Below are positions 32,650 through 44,702 of a stretch of 64,000 nt of DNA, one piece after another. Both the position numbers and the translations under genes were made by a program. The notes under the pieces are model-generated. The model was not told the DNA's origin. It worked only from the letters and a program-made list of their open reading frames with translations, and did not search any database. Every line of letters begins with the position of its first letter. Within the stretch, counting starts at the first letter, position 1. Source of the stretch: Haliotis asinina (lineage: Eukaryota; Mollusca; Gastropoda; Lepetellida; Haliotidae); contig NC_090283.1 in assembly GCF_037392515.1 (NCBI RefSeq), positions 25,684,249-25,748,248 of the forward strand, read 5' to 3'.

Positions 32650-33560
32650 ATAACCGATATTGAGATCAGTAATGCTTTTCCCTTTGCATGTGAACGTGCT
32701 GATCACAGCGCTGCTTTGTATATAACCTAGCGCTTAGTCTCTTGATACATATTGTTTTACCCATTTAAATTCACAAATAGCCCCAGTGAAGCCGTGATTT
32801 TAGCATTGCAATCGGGTCTAGCATTTAAGGAAAGTGATATGGTTTAGGGACTGTGAGACAGACTACTTTATATCTGAAATAACAAAAATGTTTCACTATT
32901 GAAATTTGATACTTAAAAATATCTTTCAGTCTGATATCGTTTCATCATTGAAGTACTTTACAATTAAACGTTACACGAAAAATTGAGCGACTTCTTTTTA
33001 TCAAATTCTTTTTATATGATTTTTGTCGTTTGGATCATTACATCTTGATACATTTTGTAATATACATGTATATTAGATTTATAAACATAAGGTGTGATAA
33101 TGCTCTTTAAAATATACGTATTACATTTGTTTCTGATCTATAAAATCGACAGAGTGTTTTTACACCGAAGCTGTCACGACATCTTTTTGAATGTGCACGT
33201 TCACGCATAGCAACACCAACATCTGAGGTCGTGATTCTCTACCAGATAAGTGAGACACTTGTATACCGATTGTTCTCACTGCGTGGGAGTTTTTGACATG
33301 ATAATCTCCGATCGCGGAAACGAGACGCGTAAAATATTCACAGTCCTAGAACTGATCACTTGTTGAAAGCGTGCACCCCGTTACTAACACGCCTATCGAC
33401 GAACATGCATCAACTAGAGCAGTTTGAAGGACAGTCCATGGAAAAGTCCATAATGGAAGTAGGAGCTGTATTTACACATGCCTTCAAGGATTCTATTGAC
33501 ATAATCCTAATGTTCCTGTTCATGCAATAATCACACGATCAACACCTACAGTCTGTACTA
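32650..33560. other. No recognised feature
   Basis: AT-rich, no coding signal or repeat seen. Confidence 0.4.
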
Positions 33561-33566
33561 TTGCTC

Positions 33567-34245
33567 CCAGGTGGGGAGGAAAGTTCAACACAGGCAGCCT
33601 GTGCTATTGCTAGCACATGGGGAGGGAAGTTCAACACAGGCAGCCTGTGCTATTGCTATCACGTGGGGAGGAAAGTTCAACAGAGACCGCCTGTGCTATT
33701 GCTAGCACATGGGGAGGGAAGTTCAACACAGGCAGCCTGTGCTATTGCTATCACGTGGAGAGGGAAGTTCAACACAGACTGTCGGTGCTATTGCTAGCAC
33801 ATGGGGAGGGAAGTTCAACACAGGCAGCCTGTGCTATTGCTATCACGTGGAGAGGGAAGTTCAACACAGACTGCCTGTGCTATTGCTAGCACATGGGGAG
33901 GGAAGTTCAACACAGGCAGCCTGTGCTATTGCTATCACGTGGAGAGGGAAGTTCAACACAGACTGTCTGTGCTATTGCTAGCACATGGGGAGGGAAGTTC
34001 AACACAGGCAGCCTGTGCTATTGCTATCACGTGGAGAGGGAAGTTCAACAGAGACCGCCTGTGCTATTGCTAGCACATGGGGAGGGAAGTTCAACACAGA
34101 CTGTCTGTGCTATTGCTATCACGTGGAGAGGAAAGTGTAACACAGAACGCCTGTACTATTGTCAACATGTGAGGAGGGAAGTTCAACATAGGCAGCCTGT
34201 GCAATTACTGACACGTGGGAAGGGAAGTTCAACTTAAGTAGTTTG
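33567..34245 (+). repeat. 46-bp minisatellite organised as 92-bp dimers
   Basis: About 14-15 head-to-tail units. Two unit types alternate: one with GCTAGCACATGGGGAGGGAA, the other with GCTATCACGTGGAGAGGGAA, so the true period is 92 bp over much of the array. CACAGGCAGCCTGTG in the unit is close to a palindrome. Since 46 is not a multiple of 3, the open frames that run through it (up to 114 codons) are by-products of the repeat and not genes. Confidence 0.92.
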
Positions 34246-34846
34246 TGCTATTGTAAACACATAAACATAAAAATTCAGCATGGGATGCCTGTCTTATTGC
34301 GGAATCTTTAAGGGTTTCATTTAGCCAACGTGATCTGGAGTTGGTGTACACTGCACATGTTGTCTGTACCACAAGTCGCATACCTATCATCGGCTGTTTA
34401 TCCGTTTGAGAAGAATGTGTCGCCATTCTTGGCCCAAAGCTTCAGCCAACCTCACTTGCAATAGTTTCTCATATGTTCATGAGTATCGTCGTACAAACTA
34501 AACTCGAACATTAATCTTTTAGCAGTCGATATACAGACCGCCTGAGCTATTATAAACATATGAACATAATGGAAATAGCAGGGAATGCCTGCCTTATTGC
34601 AGATTATTTAAGGGTTTCATTTAGCCAACGTGATCTGGAGTTGGTGTACAGTACAGGTGTTGCCTGTACCCTAAGTCGCATGCCTATCATCAGCTGTTTG
34701 TCCGTTGTAGAAAATTGTGTCGCCATTCTTGGCCCAAAGCTTTCACCATGCTGGCTTGCAATAGTTTCTCAAATGTTCATTTTAATTATCATGGTACACA
34801 AACTGAACTCGAGCATAGTCCTTTTAGCAGTCAATACATTAGGTGC
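34246..34846 (+). repeat. Tandem duplication with a 300-bp period
   Basis: AGGGTTTCATTTAGCCAACG occurs at 34311 and again at 34611, and the similarity covers both full units. It begins right at the end of the 46-bp array and both units carry the CTATTGT/CTATTAT start, so the 46-bp unit may derive from it or the reverse. Confidence 0.85.
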
Positions 34847-34859
34847 TTAACATTTTTCC

Positions 34860-35780
34860 CGTATATAATAGTGTAAGAAAGGAATAGTGTAAAGGGGTGA
34901 CTGGTCGTGCACTAGGGGGATTTATATAGGACAAAGTGTATTTTAAACACCGTTGATTACCTTCCCAGCAAGTACATGAAGGAAAACTGTGCCTTCATAC
35001 ATTATACACGGCAATAAAGCGAACAGGATACCCATTCAAACACTCACGGACGTTTAATCACAGGCACTAAACAAATACAACGAGGATTGCATCGGTGACC
35101 TGAATTATCAATCGTCGTTCAGGGCTACCTGACGGGCATTTCTATTTACGTTTGTGCCTGTTATCTACCCCGCCTTTTCCGTAACCGATAAAGCAAATTG
35201 CTCACCGTTTCACTCACAGGATAAACATATATTCTTTAGTCTGCCAATTACATTCGTGATTATAGTGTACCACAGGAGACAGAACCAACGCTGTATCGCT
35301 TTCAGTATGTGTTGAGGTCAATGCATCCCGATCTGGCTGGTGAGTCACGTTACATTCAAAGGGTGCATTTTGGGACACGGGACACTAGCTGTGAATCGAG
35401 CTGCTCCGTAATCGGAATGTTTATACGAGTGTTATTAACTCACTCAAGCAACTGCAACAGGGCGAGACAGGGAGCTGACCGAGTTTATTGCCCGGCATGA
35501 GACTAGGTGGACAACTCTCTTGGATCATGGCGTCGGTTACCAAGGGCTTGTCTGATGACGAGGGGCAGACTAGGCCGGCGCACTGTGTATTTTATGTTGT
35601 AATAAACCTTTATGAATACACAATGTGTATACTATTACTCCACTTAGCTTAACATACAGTCATCTGTAATTCTCTAATACACCATTAAAGAAGACAATAT
35701 TTTCGACAGACATTGTTATAAGAAAGGTAACTATGCTTTATGAACCATGCATGTATGTCAATACATATATTCACTATGCA
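34860..35780. other. No recognised feature
   Basis: No gene or repeat recognised. Near 35106-35140 a short stretch resembles 63715-63745 (CAATC, then CAGGGCTA, CTGA). Confidence 0.35.
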
Positions 35781-35781
35781 A

Positions 35782-36022
35782 GTGACCCGTGAAGGTCCGG
35801 GTTAGAACATGCCTTCAGCAACCCAGCTTGTCGTAAGAGGCGACTAAAGGGATCGGGTGGTCAGGTTCGCTGACTTGGGTGACACATGTCATCGATTCCC
35901 AATTGCTCTGATCGATGCTCATGCTGTTGATCACTGGATGGTCTGGTCCAGACCCGATTTACTGACCGCCGCCATATAGCAGGAATATTGCTGAGTAAGG
36001 CGTAAAACTCATTCAGTCACCT
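35782..36022 (+). mobile_element. SINE (GACCCGTGAAGG family)
   Basis: Nearly full copy: GTGACCCGTGAAGGTCCGGG, AAGAGGCGACTAAAGGGATC, the GATCGATGCTCATGCTGTTG core, CATATAGCAGGAATATTGC and a degraded ACTC tail. The target duplication is unclear. Confidence 0.82.
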
Positions 36023-36533
36023 ATGCGGCTGTGAACAAAGCATATTCCATGTTGGAACTTTCAACAACGTCATATAGAATTTATTTTTTTCGATTGTCGA
36101 TCATAAATTGAAACACGCCACATATTCAAACTTTCTTTCTGGGGATGTTATATGTGTATATGAATTAGTCACTGTTTATGCAGTCTACAAATGCATCAAC
36201 CATGGACGTAGCTACCATAATGACAAAATAAGCCAGAACTTACTCATGATTGTTGCTAAAAAGGCCGACCAAGACCTCAGTACTATATAGACATGAAAAC
36301 GGCTTCCTAAGCGCATGTTAACCGAATCAGCAAGCATGACTATCCTATTCCATTGACCGCATCTTATGACGAGGAATAATTTGCTCTGTTTTACATGGTA
36401 AATGTTAAATGAGATGCTAGTGGGCCACGGGACTGCACCACAAGAAACGTTTTACAGTGTGGCCTTTTTAACCTCAGATAACGCCGTCTTGTAACAGGAG
36501 AATGTTTCCAGGCCAGTGATGGGGTAACAACGA

Positions 36534-36743
36534 GTGAGTGAGTGAGTTTAGTTTTACGCCGCACTAATACAAACTTATACAGCTATAATACAGCTATATG
36601 GTGGCAGTCTGTGAATAATCGAGTCTGGACCAGACAATCCAGTGACCAAAAACATGAGCATCGATTTGCGCAACTGGGAACCGATGACATGTGTCAATCA
36701 AGTCAGCGAGCCTGACCACCCGATCCCGTTAGTCGCCTCTCAC
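36534..36743 (-). mobile_element. SINE (GACCCGTGAAGG family), 5'-truncated
   Basis: Minus-strand copy with a (GAGT)n/(ACTC)n tail at 36534 on, flanked by a perfect 13-bp duplication GGGGTAACAACGA (36521-36533 and 36744-36756). Confidence 0.88.
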
Positions 36744-36759
36744 GGGGTAACAACGACAA

Positions 36760-37610
36760 AACCAGCCCTTACATATATATTGTTGTACCTTAAATAAATT
36801 GATGTCGATGTTCATACTGGGTTTTGTTTGTTTCTTTAAGATTCTTTTTTTTATTCTTTCTTTTAGCTGTGAGGAACTGGATGGTAATGAAGCGCTTCGT
36901 TGGTCGTATCACCTTATCAGGGATAATTGATTGTCAACATGTTTCAAATGTCAATATTGGCTTCTGTGCAAACAAATGGAAAAAACACTCAGATACCAAC
37001 ACTACAAAGGCTGTGGAACATGGGCACAATCGTTTTCAGACACCTGTGAGAGATCGGCATCAGTTAATTCTGTGAACTACTAGGTTTGCATGGCATTGCA
37101 CACTATTGCCTACTCACACAAAGTATTGACAAAATGCAAGGTTCCGGAGTCACAGTGATTCCTTTACACACCGTTACAGACCCACACCTAACAGGTTGGT
37201 TTGATTTGACGTCCGCGCGGCGTATACCTCCAGACACGTCCTCATGTGAACAACTGTGACTCCAACATTTTGTTTTCTGTAAACAGCTTGAATGTGTCAA
37301 TTCTTAACACTCGTACAATTTGACTTGTGATGTCCTCTGTCGAAGCCTTGAGCACGTTACAAAAATTTGATTCGACTCAACTGTTCTAGGACTGATTCTG
37401 GTGGACCCTGAACTTAAGCTCGACTTGCAACTTACCTGTTCCAAAAGTTGTTCACTAGAAACTTGCTTTGACAAAGTACTTTGTTGTTGATCATGTTAAA
37501 TAGTTTTGTCATGCCAAATAACTACACTAAGCGTCATTGATAAACTATCACACGATTTATTGCACATGCAAATAAAAGTTTCTCAGAACTAATAGAACTT
37601 AAGAGGGGGT
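36760..37610. other. No recognised feature
   Basis: Short open frames only, none with a recognisable motif. Confidence 0.35.
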
Positions 37611-37611
37611 G

Positions 37612-38215
37612 AGTGAGTTAAAATTTTAAGTCACATCGGCAGAATTGCAGGCATATTGCGACTATATCAAATTATATGTGTACAATAATTATAGCTAAGT
37701 TATAATGACCTGTTAGTGAAGGACAGTAAAACCCAACTAGTGTATCACATATGTAGATTTAAAAACTTAATGTATATGAATTATACAAGACGATACAATA
37801 TAGAAACAGGCTATGGATTGAGAAAAACTGAAGGTGAGACCATACTAGGGACCAGTGGGACTGGAGTTATACCAACCCTTCAGCAATTAGCAGTTTTAGA
37901 TAATCTAACTTAGAGCAGCATATGTGCCACGAGTAAATATAGTAGTCGTTTTAAAGTGACTTTGGATGTTTTGGGACTAACGTACCCTCTCAGGAGGACA
38001 ATAGTTTTACAATACCCGCCCCCACCCCCTTTGGTGGTACAGTCACTAACACTCTCAGTTACTGCCAATAATAACATATTTATTAACTTTAAACCATTTA
38101 TCTAAGAATGTATGTAATAATGTATCTAAAAATTCAGTTTCTTAAAAAAATAAAAAATTTAATCTATACCTTGTGATGGAATAGAATTAAGAGTGTCATC
38201 ATGATGTATAATGTA
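37612..38215 (-). mobile_element. 3' end of the RNase H LINE family, minus strand
   Basis: Starts with the tail in reverse (GTGAGTGAGTTAAAATTTTA, then AAGTCACATCGGC), continues through CGTACCCTCTCAGGAGGACA and ends near CCTTGTGATGGAATA, matching the 3' untranslated region of the LINE at 25031-28416. Only the 3' region is present. Confidence 0.72.
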
Positions 38216-38219
38216 CTGA

Positions 38220-39610
38220 CAAACGTGACACATCTTAACACTCACACAAAACGTTACAACAGCACTAGCAAACATCAATTGTGTAGACGACTACTATCGC
38301 ATTTCATTCCTCAACTAGAGCTCTGCGGAGTCCTGCGACATCAACTAGTGCTGGGTGACATATGTACACACCTCGACCGAGCCCATTCCAGGCACTCCAT
38401 CCGCTCTACACCCAGCTGTGTAAGGAATTCTGTGATAATTATGGCCATGATTACAGAGGACCACGTGCAGTGGAGTACGTCCAGTGGGAGCTTTCGCTGC
38501 TAAGACCAACTGCGTGGCCACAGTTGCATCTGTCATTGACTGTCCACTTCGACAATAAATCCTCTGCCGATCATCATGGAAGGACAGACTGGATCTGCTC
38601 TCACACACGAACACACGAGACCACTGACTAAGATTCCAATGGACATAATGTCAACTCCGTCTCAAACGCACCAGTCTGTCACGTGGTGCCAGTGGTGGAC
38701 GACCTGCGGGTCGACTTCAACAGAATCCGGCTGCCCTTAAACGGTGCTCCTGGATATCCTTACATTGTTAACATTGTACGTGTCTTGTCTGAAGATCCGC
38801 AGCGTTGAGGAATCTGTTACGTAAGGTACTGTTAACCATGTACCTATTTTCAGACTGCTGTACCTGGGTGACGAACTCATTGGGCTGAAACCTTTGTCAC
38901 AGTCTACAAATACCACTCTGACTCACAATAAAGCGCACATTAACCTGTCGCTGAGCTTGACCATTTCCAGAAGGTCCACATATAGCCAGAAACTTTGCAG
39001 TCAGTGTCAAAAACGTCTCAATTTCAGCTATGATTTGTAACAGGTACCTGGACAGTGAACGACAGTAAACAACATCGATGTATGGGTATTGTGCTCCACT
39101 TGTCATGGATAGTTCCACTTGGTAAATGGATTTCCATCTTGACAATTTGAATAAAAATGAGACATTTCCAAAAAATGTATTCATTTTCTAAAGGTCGTAA
39201 AAATTACATTTCAACGATCTCATGCGTTTTATACAATCAAGAAAGTGTCTAAAACATTTAAGTTGTATATGTTGCAAACGAAACCGAAGAGGCTACAATT
39301 TTTAAGAATTAGTGTCAGGGAGAGCTTCACCCACCATTAATGACGCCGTGTATATTTCATCGTGATTGAACGTGGAATAAGGATTCTAGAATGTCCGTTT
39401 CAGAGGATCCGACGTCTTATTAAATCAAGCTTTCGTGTTTTTGATCTGAAATAGGTATTTAAGAATAGAACGTTTTTAGTATGAAGTAACTACTTAAGGG
39501 AGAGATTAAATGATATTAGTACACACTTGAGCAAGAAATATTTTTCGTGATTTGTAGCTGATCTACGCATTCTTTTCAGATTACCCGAACATGTCGATCC
39601 AATCAGTCCG
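38220..39610. other. No recognised feature
   Basis: A frame at 38362-38631 (89 codons) has no recognised family. 38811-38880 resembles the start of the window. Otherwise nothing. Confidence 0.35.
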
Positions 39611-39611
39611 T

Positions 39612-39808
39612 TGTGTGAGTGAGTAATCCATAATATATATCCTTGACGGGGATATACGTGAGTAAGTATGGTCTTGGGAATATTCCAACAGTATCATGGT
39701 GGAGGTCACTACAAAATGGGCTTCACACATTCTCCATGAGTAGAATCGAACCCGGATCTTCGGCGTGACTTGCGAACGCTATAACCACTAAGCTACCTAG
39801 TAGCCCTG
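39612..39808 (-). mobile_element. tRNA-derived SINE
   Basis: On the minus strand the head reads CTAGGTAGCTTAGTGGTTAT (A box like) and CCGGGTTCGATTCTAC (B box), the two internal pol III promoter elements, then GAAGCCCATTTTGTAGTGAC, GTTGGAATATTCC and a decayed ACTC tail. It is the best tRNA-like head in the window. Confidence 0.75.
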
Positions 39809-39809
39809 G

Positions 39810-40850
39810 GTATGTGTAAAGTTTGTTAAATGAGAAGGTAGACTCAACTAGACAACAGACAACCTGCTGATATGTATGGCATGAATTAGGAAGGTATATG
39901 CACTGGTTTGTTTTTGGAGACATCAGTTGGTTACATATCACATCCTGTTGATGAGTCTCAATTGGTCACGGATGCTTGGACAACAGGGTGCAAATATTAT
40001 AAGTTGTATGCTTCTCTCGAGGTTAATACATCTTCTCGGCGGAGGGTTTAATGATAACTGTGGCAGCGGGTAATAGTTTTTCCAGTTGTCATCCTTGGGA
40101 TGAAATTGCATCTGATCACTTGAGATATTAATATTCCTAGAATGAAATTTCATTTGTTCGCTTGAGATAAAGGTTGGACCTAATGGATGATCAGGTTCGT
40201 ATGGTGTTTAACACTGCACTATGTTGCTGGGTATTCGAACTATTTGGCTGCGGTATGTTGAGCCAAACCTGGATCAATCCAATCATCAGCAAGTTTCCAT
40301 ACTTAGTAGGTGGATATTGATATCGGAACTACTTTGTTGAATGTCCGTTGTGCCGTTTTACAAAGTAAAACCTGCGCCAAGGTGATCGCTTTTCCCACAC
40401 CTCAACAAAGACTTACCACTGGCGGAGTGCTAACGTTTCTTTCTTCAACGGCTCCTAGGACATTGACGTTACGAATCTACGTCATACGCGAATATCACAA
40501 ACACTAACATAGACACGACTGCTTGTGGAATGGCTTTCCGTGTTCTTTGTAACTCTACTACTAAATCACAAAAGTTATGTGGCGGATTAAATAATATTGT
40601 AATTATTCCATCCAAAACTTTCTGGGATGTGATTGACTTATACACTGTCAACATGCTTAATTCCTGGGAATTCCTAAGAGAGCTCTTTTCAATAATCTCG
40701 CTGCATTTACTGCGTTTTTCAGTTGCCACCTGACAAATGTTGTTTCTAAGGATCCTCAAGGCTGGGTCCTCTGCATTAACGTTCTATATTAAACTTGGAA
40801 GTAAGTGAAACAGGCGACGAGGGGTGTAACAAGGTGGAGTTATCACATAT
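39810..40850. other. No recognised feature
   Basis: Overlapping short frames on both strands near 40470-40760; no motif recognised. Confidence 0.3.
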
Positions 40851-40854
40851 GCCG

Positions 40855-40950
40855 AGAATATATTGGATACAAATCTGATACTGTAGAGAATATATTGGAT
40901 ACAAATCTGATACTGTAGAGAATATATTGGATACAAATCTGATACTATAG
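40855..40950 (+). repeat. 32-bp tandem repeat, three units
   Basis: Three nearly identical units containing TTGGATACAAATCTGATACT. Confidence 0.9.
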
Positions 40951-42008
40951 ATATCCTTCCTAGACATTCTTATGTAAACTATCGACACTTAAAATTTTAA
41001 AAAAAACGATCCTGAGGCAAAGGAATAAGAAATATTGAAAATGAAACTTTATCCAGTGTGATGATCATGTAAGATATTGAACTAAAGAAACAAGTGCGTG
41101 CTCGTGTTTGACAGGTCCACCATAAATTCCAGATGTCCCCCTTCACTCCGGACAGTGCCATATCTCCCAGTATTCGCACTTGTAAATATTACTTTACCTA
41201 TTTCATATTGTCAATCGCGATTAAGCATAAAGTATCGCCAGTTGCGGCGTTTGGTAGCTTCTAATCAGTCGAGCTTTCTTCCAACGGTAACATGACATCG
41301 CAAGGGGATTCCTGCTGAGAATTTGTCCCCAGTTTTACGTGTGGGTGGATATGGTGATCAGGCTACGTGTCTTAACTTATTTTGTGCACTCGTACCCCTT
41401 CGGCCTCGTACAAAGCTCACAATCGCTAGTTTGTCTAGTTCAGACTTATTGACAGAACGTGATGATTTAGCTCTAGTATTTCAGTTAAACTAACATTACA
41501 ACATAAGTTGTACAGAGCAGACTTTAGGCAACTTGAAAATCCGTCCTTATGTAAACAGCCAAAATGGACTGACGCAATGTCCCCAGCTGTGTTTAAAGTA
41601 CTTCGTTCCCCTTTGCGCATAGTACTATTTAGAACATGGCTGGGAAATAATCACACAATTTCTGCTGTCGCACCTGGTTTCAGCTGCCTTATATATCGGA
41701 TAAATCTGGTCATTTAGTCCTAGATTATAAGGATATTCGCGTTTGGCAAAGTTTACCTACATTCCATAACATTTTTAAGATTCAACAAGGTCATGTTTTC
41801 CACAGGAGGGTTGATAAAATACAGCCAATTCTTGAAATATAGTTAGAATTGATCTCCAGCAACTACCTGTGCTTATCGCAACAACGGCATCGGGAGGTTA
41901 TACTTGCCGACTTGGTTGACATTTCATCGTATCTAGTGGCTATTGTGTTACAAATGAAGTGTTTCTGAATGCAAGAAGGCAAATGCGCTTTATGACTTTA
42001 TTTATGCC

Positions 42009-42239
42009 TTGACGGGTAAGAAGAAGGATGTTGTTCTTCCTGCAGCTGATTCTAATGATGCTCTTTCTGAAATATTGAAAAATAAATATTTAAAAGATTC
42101 TGACAATCCGTCAAAGTTGCTAGATAAAACTGAAGACACAGACGTCCTCTACAAAAAGTATGCTGGCAAAACATTTGCATATTTTAACCTTTTGAGAGCG
42201 AGGGATGCTAAAAGTGATCAAAGAGTAAACTACTTGTAG
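42009..42239 (+). CDS. Unrecognised small open frame, better preserved copy
   Basis: Open frame of 76 codons rich in Asp, Lys and Ser, beginning MTGKKKDVVLPAADSNDALS. The frame can be read further upstream without the ATG (NALYDFIYAL), so the ATG may not be the start. Its counterpart in copy A (2980-3470) is broken. It could be a fragment of a mobile element polyprotein. No family recognised and no function proposed. Confidence 0.3.
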   Translation: MTGKKKDVVLPAADSNDALSEILKNKYLKDSDNPSKLLDKTEDTDVLYKKYAGKTFAYFNLLRARDAKSDQRVNYL

Positions 42240-43039
42240 TTTGACCCCTTGTAGTTTGTAAACGTTAACAAACGTTTCAAGGACAGACATCTTATGAACG
42301 CACCACTACTTCCCTCTATTACCACCCCTAAATCTGGCTGACACCAGGAAAGTGGCCAACACATGATGTTTATCGACATTGTAAACAAAAAAATAAACCA
42401 AAGGGTTTTACTGTCTGCACTCGTTTACATCGAGTACGGGTACATCAGTGAGGTGTCATCAGCTGGCCTTTTCAGCTGGTTGCTCATTTGTGACGTCATT
42501 CTAACTTTACGTCATACTATGATGTGAATGACGTCACCACTGTTGATGACAGTGAGTGTCACTGTATCAATCACTGTAATTCATACAGTGAGTGTTTAAA
42601 TAAAATATACATGTACGCCTTTGATATATTTCTCTCTGTCTCTAAGGCATAATAGGTCATTTGCGCTTACTTTATAAACAATCACATTAAAATTATTAAT
42701 GTTTAAATAAGCGTTTATAAAGCATGTATTGTCAATAAGTCATTTTTTCTGAATCGTTCAATCGTATGTATGATTGTGTCTGCAATGGCAGAAGTGCAAA
42801 TTGCCTGAGTGATGTGACATCTGGGTATATATTTCAATCTCTTCTGGATAATTATTGTCACAGTGTGCAAAATATGTATTTTGTAAAGGGAAGACACATC
42901 TAGGGCTGAAATATGGTCCTAACTGTCTCGGTTTACAGACATGCAATAGTATTTTCTAAACTGATCCCGATCACGGCCGGCATTGACTACTGCCGCTCTC
43001 ATCGTGAAAGGTTTATGTGCCATGTGTTGCACACGAAAA

Positions 43040-44390
43040 GACAAGGTAGGTCTTATGATGCTTCTTGAAACAGGCTCGCGCTGAAGTTGATTTGAGACCA
43101 AAAGTGACAGCATTCCATATAACGGCAGCATTATATGCAAACGACCTTCCTCCAAATGTCTTGAGCCTTATGTTGGGGACCTTTAATAGGTGTTGCTCAC
43201 TGGAACAGAGTGTTCTTGTAGGGGCATAATTTTCTACCAGTTCACATGGATAACCAGGTGCTATATCATCGATACACTAATATGTGAGCGTGAGGATCTT
43301 ATAATGTATCCGTTCTTTGACAGGCAGCCAGTGGAGGTACCTGAGTACTGGAGTGATATGGCAGGATTTTTTGACAGAGTGACAATTCTAGCCGTTGAGT
43401 GTTGGATGTTTTGCAACCGTTTGATTTGTTGCGCTTGAGCCCCTACAAGGAGGCTATTACAATAGTCAATCCTCGCAAGGATCATTGAACGGGCAAGTAC
43501 TGCACCCGTCTGTTCTGTGAGAGAGTGGCGTATGTTACCTTTGTTCCTTAGGTGAAGGTAGCATTTCTTGACGAGGTCATTTATATGGTTGTCCATATTG
43601 AGTGACGAGTCTAGTCTCACACCCAAGTTTCTCACATCTGTCGAAAAAATCACTTCATCTATTACTAATGACATCAGAGACAGGCTTGCTGTAAAGCGTA
43701 AACAGTAGAGGGCCCAGTACCGAACCTTGTGATACACCACAAGTCAAACGAATGCTGTCAGATGATGTAGCATTAATGCTAACCCTCTGGAATCTATCTC
43801 TCAGGTACGAGCGGAACGCCGTGTATACCATATTCGATACGAAGTCGGTCTGTCAACAAGGTGTGGTCAACAGAATCAATTGCTGCTGATAAATCTAACA
43901 GCAGGAAAAGTGCAACATTTCCATCATCCACACTGGTCCTCAAGTCGTTTAATACTTTATTGAGAACTGTCTCTGTACTGAATCCGCTTGTGTAAGCCGA
44001 CTGGTACGTATCAAGTAGGTCCAGTGAAAGAAGGTGATCCAGGAATCTTGTTTTACCTGCTTTTTCCAAGATCTTGGATAGAAATATCAGATTTGATCCC
44101 GGTCGGTAACTTTGCAGTTTATTGCGATCAAGATTAGGTCTCTTAATAAACGGTTTACTAAGAGCAGTTTTCATGCATTTTTGGATTTGTCCTGAAGTCA
44201 AACTGAGGTTTACAATATCTGTAATAACAGGCAAGAGGCAGTCCAGATATGGGATCGAGCTGGCAGAATGTTGGTTTTGAACTCAACTTAAGTATTTCGC
44301 TGGAGTGAAATGGAGTGAAAACGTCCATGCAGATCTTCTCGTTAAAATGCTGGCTCAACATGAACCCATGCATGCACGCATGCACGCACG
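43040..44390 (-). mobile_element. CR1-like LINE fragment with RT
   Basis: Minus strand. First segment (44234-43794): KPFIKRPNLD, LQSYRPGSNLIFLSKILEKA, LDTYQSAYTSGFSTETVLNK, LFLLLDLSAAIDSVDHTLL, the RT blocks of CR1/L2-type elements ('DLSAAFDTVDH'). Second segment (43740-43261): LGVRLDSSLNMDNHI and ARIDYCNSLLVG. The YADD block is lost between them. The sequence interrupts the flank shared with copy A after about 43040 and is specific to B. Confidence 0.82.
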
Positions 44391-44433
44391 CAAGCACACA
44401 TAGATAGACAGACAGACAGAGAGACAGACAGTC

Positions 44434-44464
<31 letters not shown>

Positions 44465-44468
44465 TAGT
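44368..44468. repeat. Microsatellite (GACA)n with GCATGCAC repeats
   Basis: CATGCATGCACGCATGCACG followed by runs of GACA. It occupies the site of the TGTA/TGCG/TGAG array of copy A. Confidence 0.9.
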
Positions 44469-44702
44469 ATGGCTGAAAGGTCTAAAACTTAAGTGATATG
44501 TCATTTAGTATTGAAGTGTGTTGTCAAACACATCCTACGTAGATAGTATCTGGTTGAGTTAATGTCTAATGTCGCTTAAATTCGATGTATGTAGATCTAG
44601 CCTGCATGACAGATGTCCGTTAGAACTGATCTACAGCATCACACACTTGTCGAAGTAGGCTACAAAGTCTGGATACATGCCATCGCATCCCAACTACAAA
44701 CA

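Noticed and set aside
33561..34237. Repeat-rich proteins of 78-114 residues in overlapping frames
   Set aside because: The frames start at each ATG of the 46-bp minisatellite, recur every 92 bp and have no independent coding support.
39735..39808. Functional tRNA gene on the minus strand
   Set aside because: A- and B-box sequences are present, but I could not fold a full cloverleaf with acceptor and anticodon stems, and the sequence continues into a SINE body with an ACTC tail.
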